From the NCBI GenBank assembly GCA_040255345.1, contig JBDZUV010000015.1, forward strand, positions 1-37,583: a DNA stretch of 37,583 nt, written 5' to 3'. This document shows, piece by piece, positions 24,357 to 31,882 of the stretch (positions are counted from its first letter, which is position 1; each line of letters begins with the position of its first letter). The translations under genes were made by a program, and so were the position numbers. The notes beneath the pieces are model-generated. The model saw only the letters and a list, made by a program, of their open reading frames with translations, was not told the origin of the DNA and searched no databases. Source of the stretch: JAFDWI01 sp040255345 (GTDB lineage Bacteria; Actinomycetota; Acidimicrobiia; Acidimicrobiales; Iamiaceae).

Positions 24357-26264
24357 ATGACCGACCAGACCATCTCAGAGCCCCGGGAACCGGCCCCGTT
24401 CCCTTCCGCGCCCGGCGACTCGTCGGAGAACCTGCTCCGCCACTATGCGAACGTCCTCGTGCGACGGTGGCGGTGGATCGCCCTGGGCGTGGTCGTCGGT
24501 CTCGTCGCCGGGATCGCCTCGACCGTGTTCATCAAGGAAGCACCGGTCACGACCCGCTACTACAAGGCCACCAACACCCTCGTCCAGAAGAACTCCGATC
24601 CGAACAGCAGCTCCAACGGCGGCTACACCCTCGGCCAGGCGGCGTTGCAGGCCGAATCGCTGGCGCTCCTCGACAAGGTGGGCCAGACCCTCGACATGAG
24701 CCGGAACGACGTGGCGGCCTCACTCGATGCCACCGTCAGGCCGAACGTGAACGCCATCGACGTGACCGCGATCGCCACCCAACCCGAGCTGGCGGTGCGG
24801 TTGGCCGACACCGGGGCCGAGACGCTCAGGTTCCTGGCCCAGGCCGAAGCGGGCGACACCAACGACGCCCGGCGCCAGACGTTGCAGAACGACCTCGACT
24901 CGACGATCGCGAAACGGAACAGGCTCAAGGCCCAGACCGGCGGCGATCCCGCCGCCCAGATGGTTCGGGCACAACAGATCGAAGAGCTCGACAACGACAT
25001 CGAGACCACCACGGAGCAACTCGGAACTCTGCCCGATGCGCACAGTGGATTCAGGCTGGAGGTGCTGCAGCCGGCAACGGCCCTTCAGATCAATGCCCGC
25101 GGCTACGACTTCCGACGTGCGAAGAACATGAACTCGCGCAGTGACCTCGCCAGCTCGAACCCGGCGAACTCGTCCACGCCCGAGTTCAACGAGACCGACC
25201 TGTCGCGGTCAGCTGGCGTGGCGAACTCGACCCGCATCGCGCTCGGCAGTGTCGCCGGCCTGGTGCTCGGGCTCATCAGTGCCTTCGTGATCGAGGCGTG
25301 GGACGACCGGGTCCGGCGTCGCGACCGTGTCGAGGAGCTCACGGGACTCGGGGTCCTCACCGAGATTCCGCACCTGTCACGGGAACAGGCGCGTGGCCAC
25401 CAGGTGTCCGTCGAGGACTCGGCCACCGGAGCCGCCGCCGAGCGCTACCGGGCGGCGCGTACGGCGATCTCGTTCGCCATGGAGGACCTCCTCACGGCCG
25501 CCACGGAAGGCGCCCCCGTGCTCATGGTCACCTCGCCCGGACCGTCCGAGGGCAAGACCACGACGGTGGCCAACCTCGCCGCGGCCTTCGCGGACGCGGG
25601 GTACCGGGTCCTCGTGATCGACGGTGACTTCCGGCGGCCCACCGTGCGCCGCTACCTGACGCCCGTCCCGAACCTGGTCTCGCCCGACGAGCCGGCGGCA
25701 TCCCGCATCGCCGGCGTGTCGTTTCTCGCCGGACCCCACGATGCCCCCACGCCCGAGATCGCGAACGACCTGCTCGCCAAGGCCATCGCCACCTGGCACA
25801 CCGACTACGACCTGGTGATTCTCGACACCCCGCCGATCCTCACGACCAACGATGCCGTCGACCTGCTCGAATCCGCCGATGCGGTGCTGCTGGTGCTGCG
25901 GGCGGACCGGACCCGCGCCAACGCGGCGCGACGGGTGGCGGAGCTGCTGGCGCAGTTCCGGGCCAACGTGCTCGGCGTGGTGCTCAACAGCTGCGACCGT
26001 TCCGAGATGAACCAGTACTACGGCTACGGGTACGGCTATGGCTACGGCTACGGGTATCTGGGCAAGGCCGGGTCGAAATCGGGTCGAGCCCGCAAGAAGG
26101 ACGACCCGTCGGCCGCCCACGCCCCGGTGTCGGCGGCCGACGAGCGAACGGGCGGAGCACACCGAAACGGTGACGGCGTCGCCGAGCGGCACGACCAGGT
26201 GGCCCAGGCGACCGACGACGAGTCGTCACCACTCGACGAACGCCGGACGTCCACGCGGGGCTGA
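24357..26264 (+). CDS. Wzz-type chain-length protein fused to a bacterial tyrosine kinase
   Basis: A 635-residue polysaccharide co-polymerase and BY-kinase in one chain, the usual actinobacterial and proteobacterial fusion. The N-terminal Wzz domain has membrane helices at about 39-59 and 293-313, flanking an extracytoplasmic part with a coiled-coil-prone stretch (about 170-225). The cytoplasmic kinase has Walker A SPGPSEGKT (about 393-401), Walker A' VLVIDGDF (418-425) and Walker B LVILDTPP (486-493). The C-terminal tyrosine cluster has eight Tyr, mostly as Tyr-Gly repeats (554-567), followed by about 68 charged, probably disordered residues. It should set glycan chain length and export through autophosphorylation cycles. 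Own promoter likely (TAGAAT). Confidence 0.92.
   Translation: MTDQTISEPREPAPFPSAPGDSSENLLRHYANVLVRRWRWIALGVVVGLVAGIASTVFIKEAPVTTRYYKATNTLVQKNSDPNSSSNGGYTLGQAALQAESLALLDKVGQTLDMSRNDVAASLDATVRPNVNAIDVTAIATQPELAVRLADTGAETLRFLAQAEAGDTNDARRQTLQNDLDSTIAKRNRLKAQTGGDPAAQMVRAQQIEELDNDIETTTEQLGTLPDAHSGFRLEVLQPATALQINARGYDFRRAKNMNSRSDLASSNPANSSTPEFNETDLSRSAGVANSTRIALGSVAGLVLGLISAFVIEAWDDRVRRRDRVEELTGLGVLTEIPHLSREQARGHQVSVEDSATGAAAERYRAARTAISFAMEDLLTAATEGAPVLMVTSPGPSEGKTTTVANLAAAFADAGYRVLVIDGDFRRPTVRRYLTPVPNLVSPDEPAASRIAGVSFLAGPHDAPTPEIANDLLAKAIATWHTDYDLVILDTPPILTTNDAVDLLESADAVLLVLRADRTRANAARRVAELLAQFRANVLGVVLNSCDRSEMNQYYGYGYGYGYGYGYLGKAGSKSGRARKKDDPSAAHAPVSAADERTGGAHRNGDGVAERHDQVAQATDDESSPLDERRTSTRG
26016..26057 (+). 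repeat. Hexanucleotide (TAC-GGN)-like repeat coding Tyr-Gly
   Basis: Seven near-identical 6-bp units encode the Tyr-Gly run of the kinase tail. Third-base changes (TAC/TAT, GGC/GGG) interrupt perfect repetition. Length change by whole units would keep the frame and change the number of tyrosines. Confidence 0.8.
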
Positions 26265-26286
26265 AGTCACCCAGCCACCGCAGAGG

Positions 26287-26325
26287 GGGCCGGCGGCCCG
26301 GGGCGCGGAGCCGGGTCGCTCCCGG
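26287..26325. terminator. Candidate hairpins between BY-kinase and acyltransferase genes
   Basis: GGGCC-GGC-GGCCC (26287-26299) and CCGGG-TCGCT-CCCGG (26311-26325) fill the 68-bp gap between two convergent genes. Both are short and in very GC-rich sequence, so chance is possible. Confidence 0.3.
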
Positions 26326-26332
26326 GACCGGG

Positions 26333-28288
26333 TCACCTGCCGGTGGCATCGCCGCCCATCTGATCGAGGATCCACTCGGCCACCAGGCGGGCACTCGCCC
26401 CTTTGAAGTGCACCGTGTCGGGGCGCAGCGTGACCCCCTTCCAGGAGCGGGCGCACCGGGTCTCCCCCGCCGGGCACAGCTTCGCCTCGAGGTCGATGAC
26501 GGTCACGTTCGCAGGATCGGCCGCAGCCACGTCCTTCATCGCCCGGTTGCCACAGTCGGCCGAGCGTTGATTCGCGGCGATGACGTCGCGGGGCCTCGTA
26601 CCGATGTCGAGAGCAGGCGGCATCGTCACGAGGTAGGTGTGCGCACCGGCCTCGGCGAACCGCCGTGCCCAGGTGCCCAGTTCGTCGACGTAGAAGTCGT
26701 GCCAGTCGGTCGAACACGGCGTCAGGTAGGCACCGTCGTGGCGCGGCGCATCCGCCACCGACGCGCCGAGCACGAACAGCACCCGGGTCGCGTCGTACTC
26801 GTCGATGCGATCCAGCCAGTCCCGATCGCAGGAGGCGGTGAAGCGATCAGACTCCGACCCGTCGGGATACCTGAAGCGATCGGTCGTCGGAAACGCGCAG
26901 CCGGGGTACGCGTCGTTGACGAAGCGCTCCGACGATCCCGACTCCAGGTCGGGAAAGCCCTGGTCGCCCAGATACCACGCGACCGAGTCGCCGACGATCA
27001 GCGTCGTGGGTCCCTGCCAGTGGCCCGGAGCGGCGAGCGGAGGCGGATCCGACGGTCCGATCCGATCGAAGGCGTTCGTGGCGGTCGATGCGACGATCAC
27101 CACCGCGAGCGCCAGCGCGCCCGCCGTCGGCACCGCGAAGTTCGCGACCCGGGGCCACGACCTGCCGTGACGGATGGGCTGCTCGATGAACCGGTACGAC
27201 AACACCGACACGGCGAGGGTGACCGCGAGTTGCAGGATGGTCAGCGTCCACCCGGACAGCCCGGTGCGATCCGCGCTCAGCCACACGTCGATCGGCCAGT
27301 GGTACAGGTACACCCCGTAGGAGATCAGACCCAACCGACGCAGCGGCGCCACCGCCACCAGCCTGGCGACGATCGCCCCGCGAGGTTGCGCGACGGCGGC
27401 GACCACGAGGGCGCCGGCCACCGAACAGGCCGCCAGGCCGCCATGGCGCACCAACGAGCCGGTACCGTCCATGCTCACCCATGCCACCACCAGGAACGCC
27501 GCACCGACGAGCGACGCGACCTCGAGTGCCCGGCGTGCCGCACCGTCGGGTACCGGCCCCCGCCAGGCGGTGAACCCGGCGACCGCGGCCCCGGCCAGGA
27601 TCGCGAACGCCCGGGTGTCGGTTCCGAAGTACACCCGCGCCCATCCCGAATAGTGCCCGAGCACGACCTGGAGCGCGAGGGCTGCCGCACCCAGGACCAC
27701 GGACAGCACCAGCACCACGGCGCCCAAGTGGCTCTTCGCCACAGACCCACGAGTCGCCCTTCGTCGTCGGATCAGCGCCACCAGGGCGACGAACACCATC
27801 GGCCAGATCACATAGAACTGCTCTTCGATCGCCAGACTCCAGGTGTGCTCCAGCGGTGACGGCGCGGCGAACATGGCGAAGTAGTCGACCTGGCCGAAGA
27901 TCTGACGCCAGTTCGCGACGTAGGCGATCGTCGCCAGCCCGTCCCACCGGATCCGGTGCAACTCGCCCGGGTCCGCGCTGACCCACGCATAGACGGCCAC
28001 CCCGGCGAGCATCACCCCGAGCGCGGGCAGCAACCGTCGGGCCCGTCGCCCCCAGAAGCGGGCCAGACCGATGTGCCCGCTCGCGCCGCCCTCCACCAGG
28101 AGCAGCGACGTGATCAGATACCCGGACAGCACGAAGAACAGGTCGACCCCGAGGTAGCCCCCCTGCAGGTGACCCGCGTGGAAGGCCAACACCGCGGCGA
28201 CCGCCGCGCCACGCAGTCCGTCCAGGGCCGGAACGTAGGTGAGCTTCGGCCGGGTCGACACGTCGTCGGTCCCGACACCGGTCTGCAC
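26333..28288 (-). CDS. Acyltransferase-3 / SGNH O-acetyltransferase (OafA/YrhL type)
   Basis: A 651-residue membrane enzyme with ten or so helices. The N-terminal acyltransferase-3 domain has LDGLRGAAVAAVLAFHAG with its conserved Arg and His, FFVLSGYLITSLLL and HTWSLAIEEQFYVIWP. The C-terminal extracytoplasmic SGNH domain has GDSVAWYLG (block I Ser, near residue 435) and DTVHFKG (Asp and His, near 624-627). The family moves acetyl or other acyl groups across the membrane onto glycans or peptidoglycan. A TTG at 28297 is in frame, but it overlaps the likely -10 (TACCGT, 28297-28302), so I start at GTG 28288. It is convergent with the BY-kinase and probably modifies the same glycan. Confidence 0.9.
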   Translation of the reverse strand: MQTGVGTDDVSTRPKLTYVPALDGLRGAAVAAVLAFHAGHLQGGYLGVDLFFVLSGYLITSLLLVEGGASGHIGLARFWGRRARRLLPALGVMLAGVAVYAWVSADPGELHRIRWDGLATIAYVANWRQIFGQVDYFAMFAAPSPLEHTWSLAIEEQFYVIWPMVFVALVALIRRRRATRGSVAKSHLGAVVLVLSVVLGAAALALQVVLGHYSGWARVYFGTDTRAFAILAGAAVAGFTAWRGPVPDGAARRALEVASLVGAAFLVVAWVSMDGTGSLVRHGGLAACSVAGALVVAAVAQPRGAIVARLVAVAPLRRLGLISYGVYLYHWPIDVWLSADRTGLSGWTLTILQLAVTLAVSVLSYRFIEQPIRHGRSWPRVANFAVPTAGALALAVVIVASTATNAFDRIGPSDPPPLAAPGHWQGPTTLIVGDSVAWYLGDQGFPDLESGSSERFVNDAYPGCAFPTTDRFRYPDGSESDRFTASCDRDWLDRIDEYDATRVLFVLGASVADAPRHDGAYLTPCSTDWHDFYVDELGTWARRFAEAGAHTYLVTMPPALDIGTRPRDVIAANQRSADCGNRAMKDVAAADPANVTVIDLEAKLCPAGETRCARSWKGVTLRPDTVHFKGASARLVAEWILDQMGGDATGR

Positions 28289-28296
28289 GGGCGTCA

Positions 28297-28302
28297 ACGG
28301 TA
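28297..28302 (-). promoter_or_regulatory. Candidate -10 box of the acyltransferase gene (leaderless type)
   Basis: TACCGT on the minus strand, 8 nt before GTG 28288, has the same hexamer and spacing as glyS. It lies in the 49-bp gap after the HTH gene, so the acyltransferase may have its own promoter besides read-through. Confidence 0.45.
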
Positions 28303-28337
28303 CCCCACCACGGTGCGGGAGCTTCGAGGAGGTCAGC

Positions 28338-28574
28338 TCACTCCTCGTCGGGCTGCGGACTCGGTTCCGGATACAGGTGCTCGAGTGAACCGGGTTCGAT
28401 CCGACAGGATTCGATGTAGGCGTCGACGTCGGACCGTTTCAACCGGATCACCCGGCCGAACCGGTAGGCGGGCAGGCCGTCTTCGTCGATGAACCGGTAC
28501 AGCGTCCGGGGGGTCACCCCGAGATGCTTCGCCGCCGCGGCGGTGCTCAGCCACTGGATGTCCGCGTCGACCAT
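28338..28574 (-). CDS. Small excisionase/MerR-type helix-turn-helix protein
   Basis: A 78-residue DNA-binding protein of the HTH_17 (excisionase-like, winged MerR-type) family. The helix-turn-helix is at about 7-29 (WLSTAAAAKHLGVTPRTLYR), followed by the wing FGRVIRLKRSDVDAYIES. The C-terminal tail is acidic and Pro-rich (PEPSPQPDEE). Such proteins are phage excisionases or chromosomal regulators such as BldC; no integrase is nearby, so a regulator is more likely. The ATG at 28574 has TAGAAT 6 nt upstream. It precedes the acyltransferase on the same strand and is divergent from the kinase-like gene, either of which could be its target. Confidence 0.85.
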   Translation of the reverse strand: MVDADIQWLSTAAAAKHLGVTPRTLYRFIDEDGLPAYRFGRVIRLKRSDVDAYIESCRIEPGSLEHLYPEPSPQPDEE

Positions 28575-28580
28575 GGCTTG

Positions 28581-28586
28581 ATTCTA
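28581..28586 (-). promoter_or_regulatory. Candidate -10 box of the HTH gene (leaderless type)
   Basis: TAGAAT on the minus strand is the closest match to TATAAT among the leaderless-type boxes here. It ends 6 nt before the ATG, so the transcript would begin at about the A of the ATG. Confidence 0.55.
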
Positions 28587-28651
28587 CTGGTGCCCGGGTC
28601 GGGCGGTCGCTCGAAGGTTTGAACCGCCCCAGGCCGGGGAACTCGACTGCC

Positions 28652-29293
28652 GTGAGCACCGACGGGTACCGCCATCGGGGACGGGCCCCGGGTTGGACCA
28701 CCACGCTCACGCTCACGGGCAACGTGCTGACCGTGCAACGCTCCAGCGCCGAACCGGAGTTCCGGGCCCGGCTGATGCACACCGCCCGGATCCTCGCTGC
28801 TCTCGACCACCCCGGCGCAGAGCGCTTCCTGGCCCTCGAGGACCGAAGTGACCGCACGACGCTGGTCACCGGTTTCGCCGGCGGGCGCTCACTGGCAGCG
28901 GACGGGCCGCGGCGTGCGCGGGACGTCGCCGTGCTCGCCACGACCCTCGTGCACACGCTCGACGAGCTGCACACGATCGGCGTCACCCATGGCCCCATCG
29001 AGCGTGCCGACGTCAGGTTCGCGGTCGGCCACGTCCCCGTGCTGTGCGGTTTCGACCACGGTCGCCTCCACTCCGCCGGCGACCGGGAATCGTGGCAGGT
29101 GGACCGCGTCGCCGACGTGCGGTCGGTCGGGTTCCTGCTCGCCGGGCTCGCGGACGAGGTCACGCCCGGGCACGCCGTCGACCGGGTCGATCGCCACCGC
29201 CTGGCGCGTCTGTCTCACCGGATCATCGACGGGGAACTCACCGAGACCAGCGCCTTGCTCGCCGCGCTGGCACGGATCACTCCTCGCCGGTGA
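28652..29293 (+). CDS. Protein-kinase-like protein, probable pseudokinase
   Basis: A 213-residue cytosolic protein laid out like a small Ser/Thr kinase but without the catalytic residues. After a short N-lobe (TLTGNVLTVQRSS in place of the VAIK strand, Arg for Lys), helix-C-like LMHTARILAALDHPG leads to hinge-like TTLVTGFAGGRSL. The catalytic-loop position reads GVTHGPIERADV (HGP for HRD) and the DFG position reads LCGFDHGRL. DVRSVGFLLAGL matches the subdomain IX DVWSLG helix. The GTG at 28652 is chosen; a GTG-less upstream extension lacks support. Its last 17 bp overlap the end of the carboxyltransferase gene, tail to tail. The pseudokinase call is my pattern reading, and the true role is unknown. 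Confidence 0.65.
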   Translation: MSTDGYRHRGRAPGWTTTLTLTGNVLTVQRSSAEPEFRARLMHTARILAALDHPGAERFLALEDRSDRTTLVTGFAGGRSLAADGPRRARDVAVLATTLVHTLDELHTIGVTHGPIERADVRFAVGHVPVLCGFDHGRLHSAGDRESWQVDRVADVRSVGFLLAGLADEVTPGHAVDRVDRHRLARLSHRIIDGELTETSALLAALARITPRR

Positions 29294-30680
29294 CCCAGCG
29301 GCGGGCTGCCGCGTCGAATCGACGGGTCCGTGCTCCGAACTCGAGCGCACCGAGTCCAGCGCGGACCGCGGCCACCGCACGCTCGAAGTCGTCGGGCACC
29401 ACCGCGTCGGCGATGCCCAACGCGACCAGGTCGTTGCTGGTCAGCCGGAGCAGCTCGGCGACCTCGGCGGCTCTCGACGCGTCGCGGTACAGGATCGCCG
29501 CCGCGCCCTCCGCTCCGATCACCGAGAACACGGCATGCTCGAGGATCAGGAGCCGATCGGTCACCCCGAACGCGAGGGCCCCGCCACTGCCCCCTTCGCC
29601 GACGACGACGCCGAGCGTGGGCACCGGCGCATCGCCCAACGCCAGGAAGACCCGTGCGATCGCCCTGGCGATCCCGCCCTGTTCGGCCTCGGACCCGGGT
29701 TCCGCGCCCGGCGTGTCGATCAGGGTGATGATCGACAGCCCCCGGCGGGCGGCCAACTCGATTGCCCGAAGCGCCTGCGCGTAACCGGCCGGTGTGGGCC
29801 GACCGCTCCCCGCGTAGCGGTCTTCGGCGATCACGACGACCCGCTGGGAGCCGACGGTTGCGAGGCCACAGCGCACGGTCGGATCCGGCGCGGCCAGGCC
29901 GGTCCACGAATCCACCAGCGCGGCCGCGACGTCGATGCCGCTGGGGCGGCCGACGGCCCGGGCGGCGGCGACCTCGGCCCACGCCGACCCTTCGACGCCC
30001 GTGACGCCAGGCGTCGTCGTGGACTCGTCTCGCTGGTCGGGTGTCGGCAGGGCACGGAGCTCCAGGGGCAGATCGACGAGGCCGAGTGCGCCCTGGACCC
30101 AGCGCTCCACCTCGTCGGGCTCACCGACGAAGTCGACGAGGCCGGCGGCGAAGGCCGTCTCGGCGGCATGGGAACGTCCGTCGACGGACTCACCGGTGAA
30201 TGCCTCGGCCACCCGGGGCCCGGCAAAGCCCACCGTCGCGCCGGCGTCGGCGGCGATCAGGTCACACAAGGATGCGTACGATGCGAACACGCCTCCGGTC
30301 GTCGGGTGGTGCAACACGGCGATCGAGCCCAGACCGGCACGACGCAGCCGACCCATCGCGGCTGCGGTCCGGGCCATCTGGATCAGCGAGACCATGCCTT
30401 CCTGCATCCGGGCGCCGCCGCTACGCGCTTCGACCAACACGGGAAGCCCGAGTTCGACCGCCCGGTCGATCGCCCGTACGACCTTCTCGCCGTGCACGAC
30501 ACCCATCGAGCCGCCGAGCACTCCGAAGTCGCCTTCGATGACCACGGCGTGTGCGGCACGTCCGGTACGTACCGACTCGGTGGCGAGGTTGGCGAGCTTG
30601 TCGGCGTAGCCGGGAAACCCGAGGGGGTCCGCCGAGGCGAGTCCGGTGTCCCATTCGTCGATGATCTGCAACAGTGCCAT
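29277..30680 (-). CDS. Acetyl-CoA carboxylase carboxyltransferase, beta and alpha fused
   Basis: A 467-residue fusion of an AccD-like half and an AccA-like half, transferring carboxyl from carboxybiotin to acetyl-CoA (or another acyl-CoA) to make malonyl-CoA for lipid synthesis. The AccD part has GGSMGVVHGEKVVRA (56-70), SGGARMQEGM (87-96), PTTGGVFASYA and GFAGPRVAEAF. The AccA part has PTPAGYAQALRAIELA, IDTPGAEPGSEAEQGG and GEGGSGGALAFGV (361-373). The N-terminal four-Cys zinc ribbon of standard AccD is absent. ATG 30680 has GAAGG 8 nt upstream. No biotin carboxylase or carrier protein gene is in the window. It may be co-transcribed with hemW, 56 bp upstream. Confidence 0.9.
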   Translation of the reverse strand: MALLQIIDEWDTGLASADPLGFPGYADKLANLATESVRTGRAAHAVVIEGDFGVLGGSMGVVHGEKVVRAIDRAVELGLPVLVEARSGGARMQEGMVSLIQMARTAAAMGRLRRAGLGSIAVLHHPTTGGVFASYASLCDLIAADAGATVGFAGPRVAEAFTGESVDGRSHAAETAFAAGLVDFVGEPDEVERWVQGALGLVDLPLELRALPTPDQRDESTTTPGVTGVEGSAWAEVAAARAVGRPSGIDVAAALVDSWTGLAAPDPTVRCGLATVGSQRVVVIAEDRYAGSGRPTPAGYAQALRAIELAARRGLSIITLIDTPGAEPGSEAEQGGIARAIARVFLALGDAPVPTLGVVVGEGGSGGALAFGVTDRLLILEHAVFSVIGAEGAAAILYRDASRAAEVAELLRLTSNDLVALGIADAVVPDDFERAVAAVRAGLGALEFGARTRRFDAAARRWVTGEE

Positions 30681-30736
30681 ACCCGCAACCTTCGCAGCCC
30701 GGCCGACGCCGGACACGATTTCGTGCAACCGGCACG

Positions 30737-31882
30737 TCACTGCAGACGCAGGGCCACTTCGTTCTCGAGCAGACGACCCCGTTCGGTGAGCAGCCAGCGT
30801 GGCGCGTCGCCGACACCCCAGGTGTCGTCGACCGATTCGACCCGGTGCACGAGCCCGGCCAGGTCCCCGTCGACATCGGCCGGGTCGAGGGCATCGACGG
30901 GCACCCCCGCCCCGGTGCGGAGCAGCAGCTCGAGTCGTTCGAGCCGGGCGGCGTCGGCATCGAGCACCTCGGAACCGGCGACCGGGGAATGCCCCTCGCA
31001 CAGCGCATCGATGAACCGTTCGGGGGTGTACACATGCCAGTAGCGGCGGCCCGCGCGGTAGCCGTGCGCGGCACACCCGACCGCCGCGTAGTCGCCACCC
31101 AACCAGTAGGTGAGGTTGTGTTCGCACCGGTGGCCGGGCCGGGCCCAGTTGGAGATCTCGTACCATTCGAATCCGGCGGCCGCGAGCTTCTCCGCGGCGA
31201 TCCGGTACTTGGCCGCCTGGTCGTCGTCGTCGGGATGCCGGGCACGGTCCTTCGCCAGGGGCGTGCCCGCCTCGACGGTCAGCGCGTAGGCACTGACGTG
31301 GACCGGTTCGAGCGCGACGACCCGGTCGAGCGTCGCCTCCCAACTCGAGAGTGATTCGCCCGTCGCCCCGTAGATCACGTCGACGTTGCAGCCGATCCCC
31401 GCGTCGTGGGCCGCTGCGACGGCGCGGTGCACGTTCGCCGGGTCATGGGTGCGACCCAACGACGCGAGCACCTCGGGGTCCATCGACTGCACCCCGATCG
31501 ACAACCGGTTCACGCCCGCGTCGACGAACGCGGCGAGCCGTTCGGCGGTCACGTCGTCGGGGTTGCATTCGACGGAGATCTCCGCGTCGCCTCCGGCGCC
31601 GGTCGCCGCGATGACCCGGCCGAGGTGGTGCGGGTCGACCAGACTGGGCGTGCCCCCTCCCACGAACACGCTGGTCACCTCCGGAGCATCCGCCACGGCC
31701 CGGGACGCCTGATGGATGCAGGCGTCCAGGTACCGGGGGGCGAGGCCGGTGCGGTCGGTCCAGGTGGCGAACGCGCAGTAGTCGCAACGGTGCGAGCAGA
31801 ACGGGATGTGGATGTACACCCCGAACCGTTGGGACCGCGGGGCGGGTGGCGGCGTGTCCATCCGGTCGCTCGACGGGCTCAC
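30737..31882 (-). CDS. hemW: Radical SAM heme chaperone HemW
   Basis: Radical SAM protein of the HemW/HemN-like family, thought to insert heme into target proteins and not to be coproporphyrinogen dehydrogenase. The 381-residue product has VYIHIPFCSHRCDYCAF with the cluster Cys (C29, C33, C36), FVGGGTPSLV, IGVQSMDPEVLASLGRTHD and the HemW-type HNLTYW motif in RCEHNLTYWLGGDYAAVGCAAHG. I use the GTG at 31882 because it overlaps the rsmE stop as GTGA; the ATG at 31861 (374 residues) is an equally possible start. Older annotations call it oxygen-independent coproporphyrinogen III oxidase. Confidence 0.93.
   Translation of the reverse strand: MSPSSDRMDTPPPAPRSQRFGVYIHIPFCSHRCDYCAFATWTDRTGLAPRYLDACIHQASRAVADAPEVTSVFVGGGTPSLVDPHHLGRVIAATGAGGDAEISVECNPDDVTAERLAAFVDAGVNRLSIGVQSMDPEVLASLGRTHDPANVHRAVAAAHDAGIGCNVDVIYGATGESLSSWEATLDRVVALEPVHVSAYALTVEAGTPLAKDRARHPDDDDQAAKYRIAAEKLAAAGFEWYEISNWARPGHRCEHNLTYWLGGDYAAVGCAAHGYRAGRRYWHVYTPERFIDALCEGHSPVAGSEVLDADAARLERLELLLRTGAGVPVDALDPADVDGDLAGLVHRVESVDDTWGVGDAPRWLLTERGRLLENEVALRLQ

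Noticed and set aside
28289..28297. TTG at 28297 as start of the acyltransferase gene
   Set aside because: It overlaps the TACCGT -10 candidate, so it would lie outside the transcript; GTG 28288 is preferred.
28338..28574. Phage or integrative-element excisionase
   Set aside because: No integrase, att-like repeats or phage genes occur in the window; a chromosomal HTH regulator fits better.
30681..31343. Long N-terminal extension of the carboxyltransferase
   Set aside because: The upstream in-frame sequence overlaps hemW antiparallel in frame only, is Arg/Gly/Pro-rich and has no Cys4 zinc ribbon.
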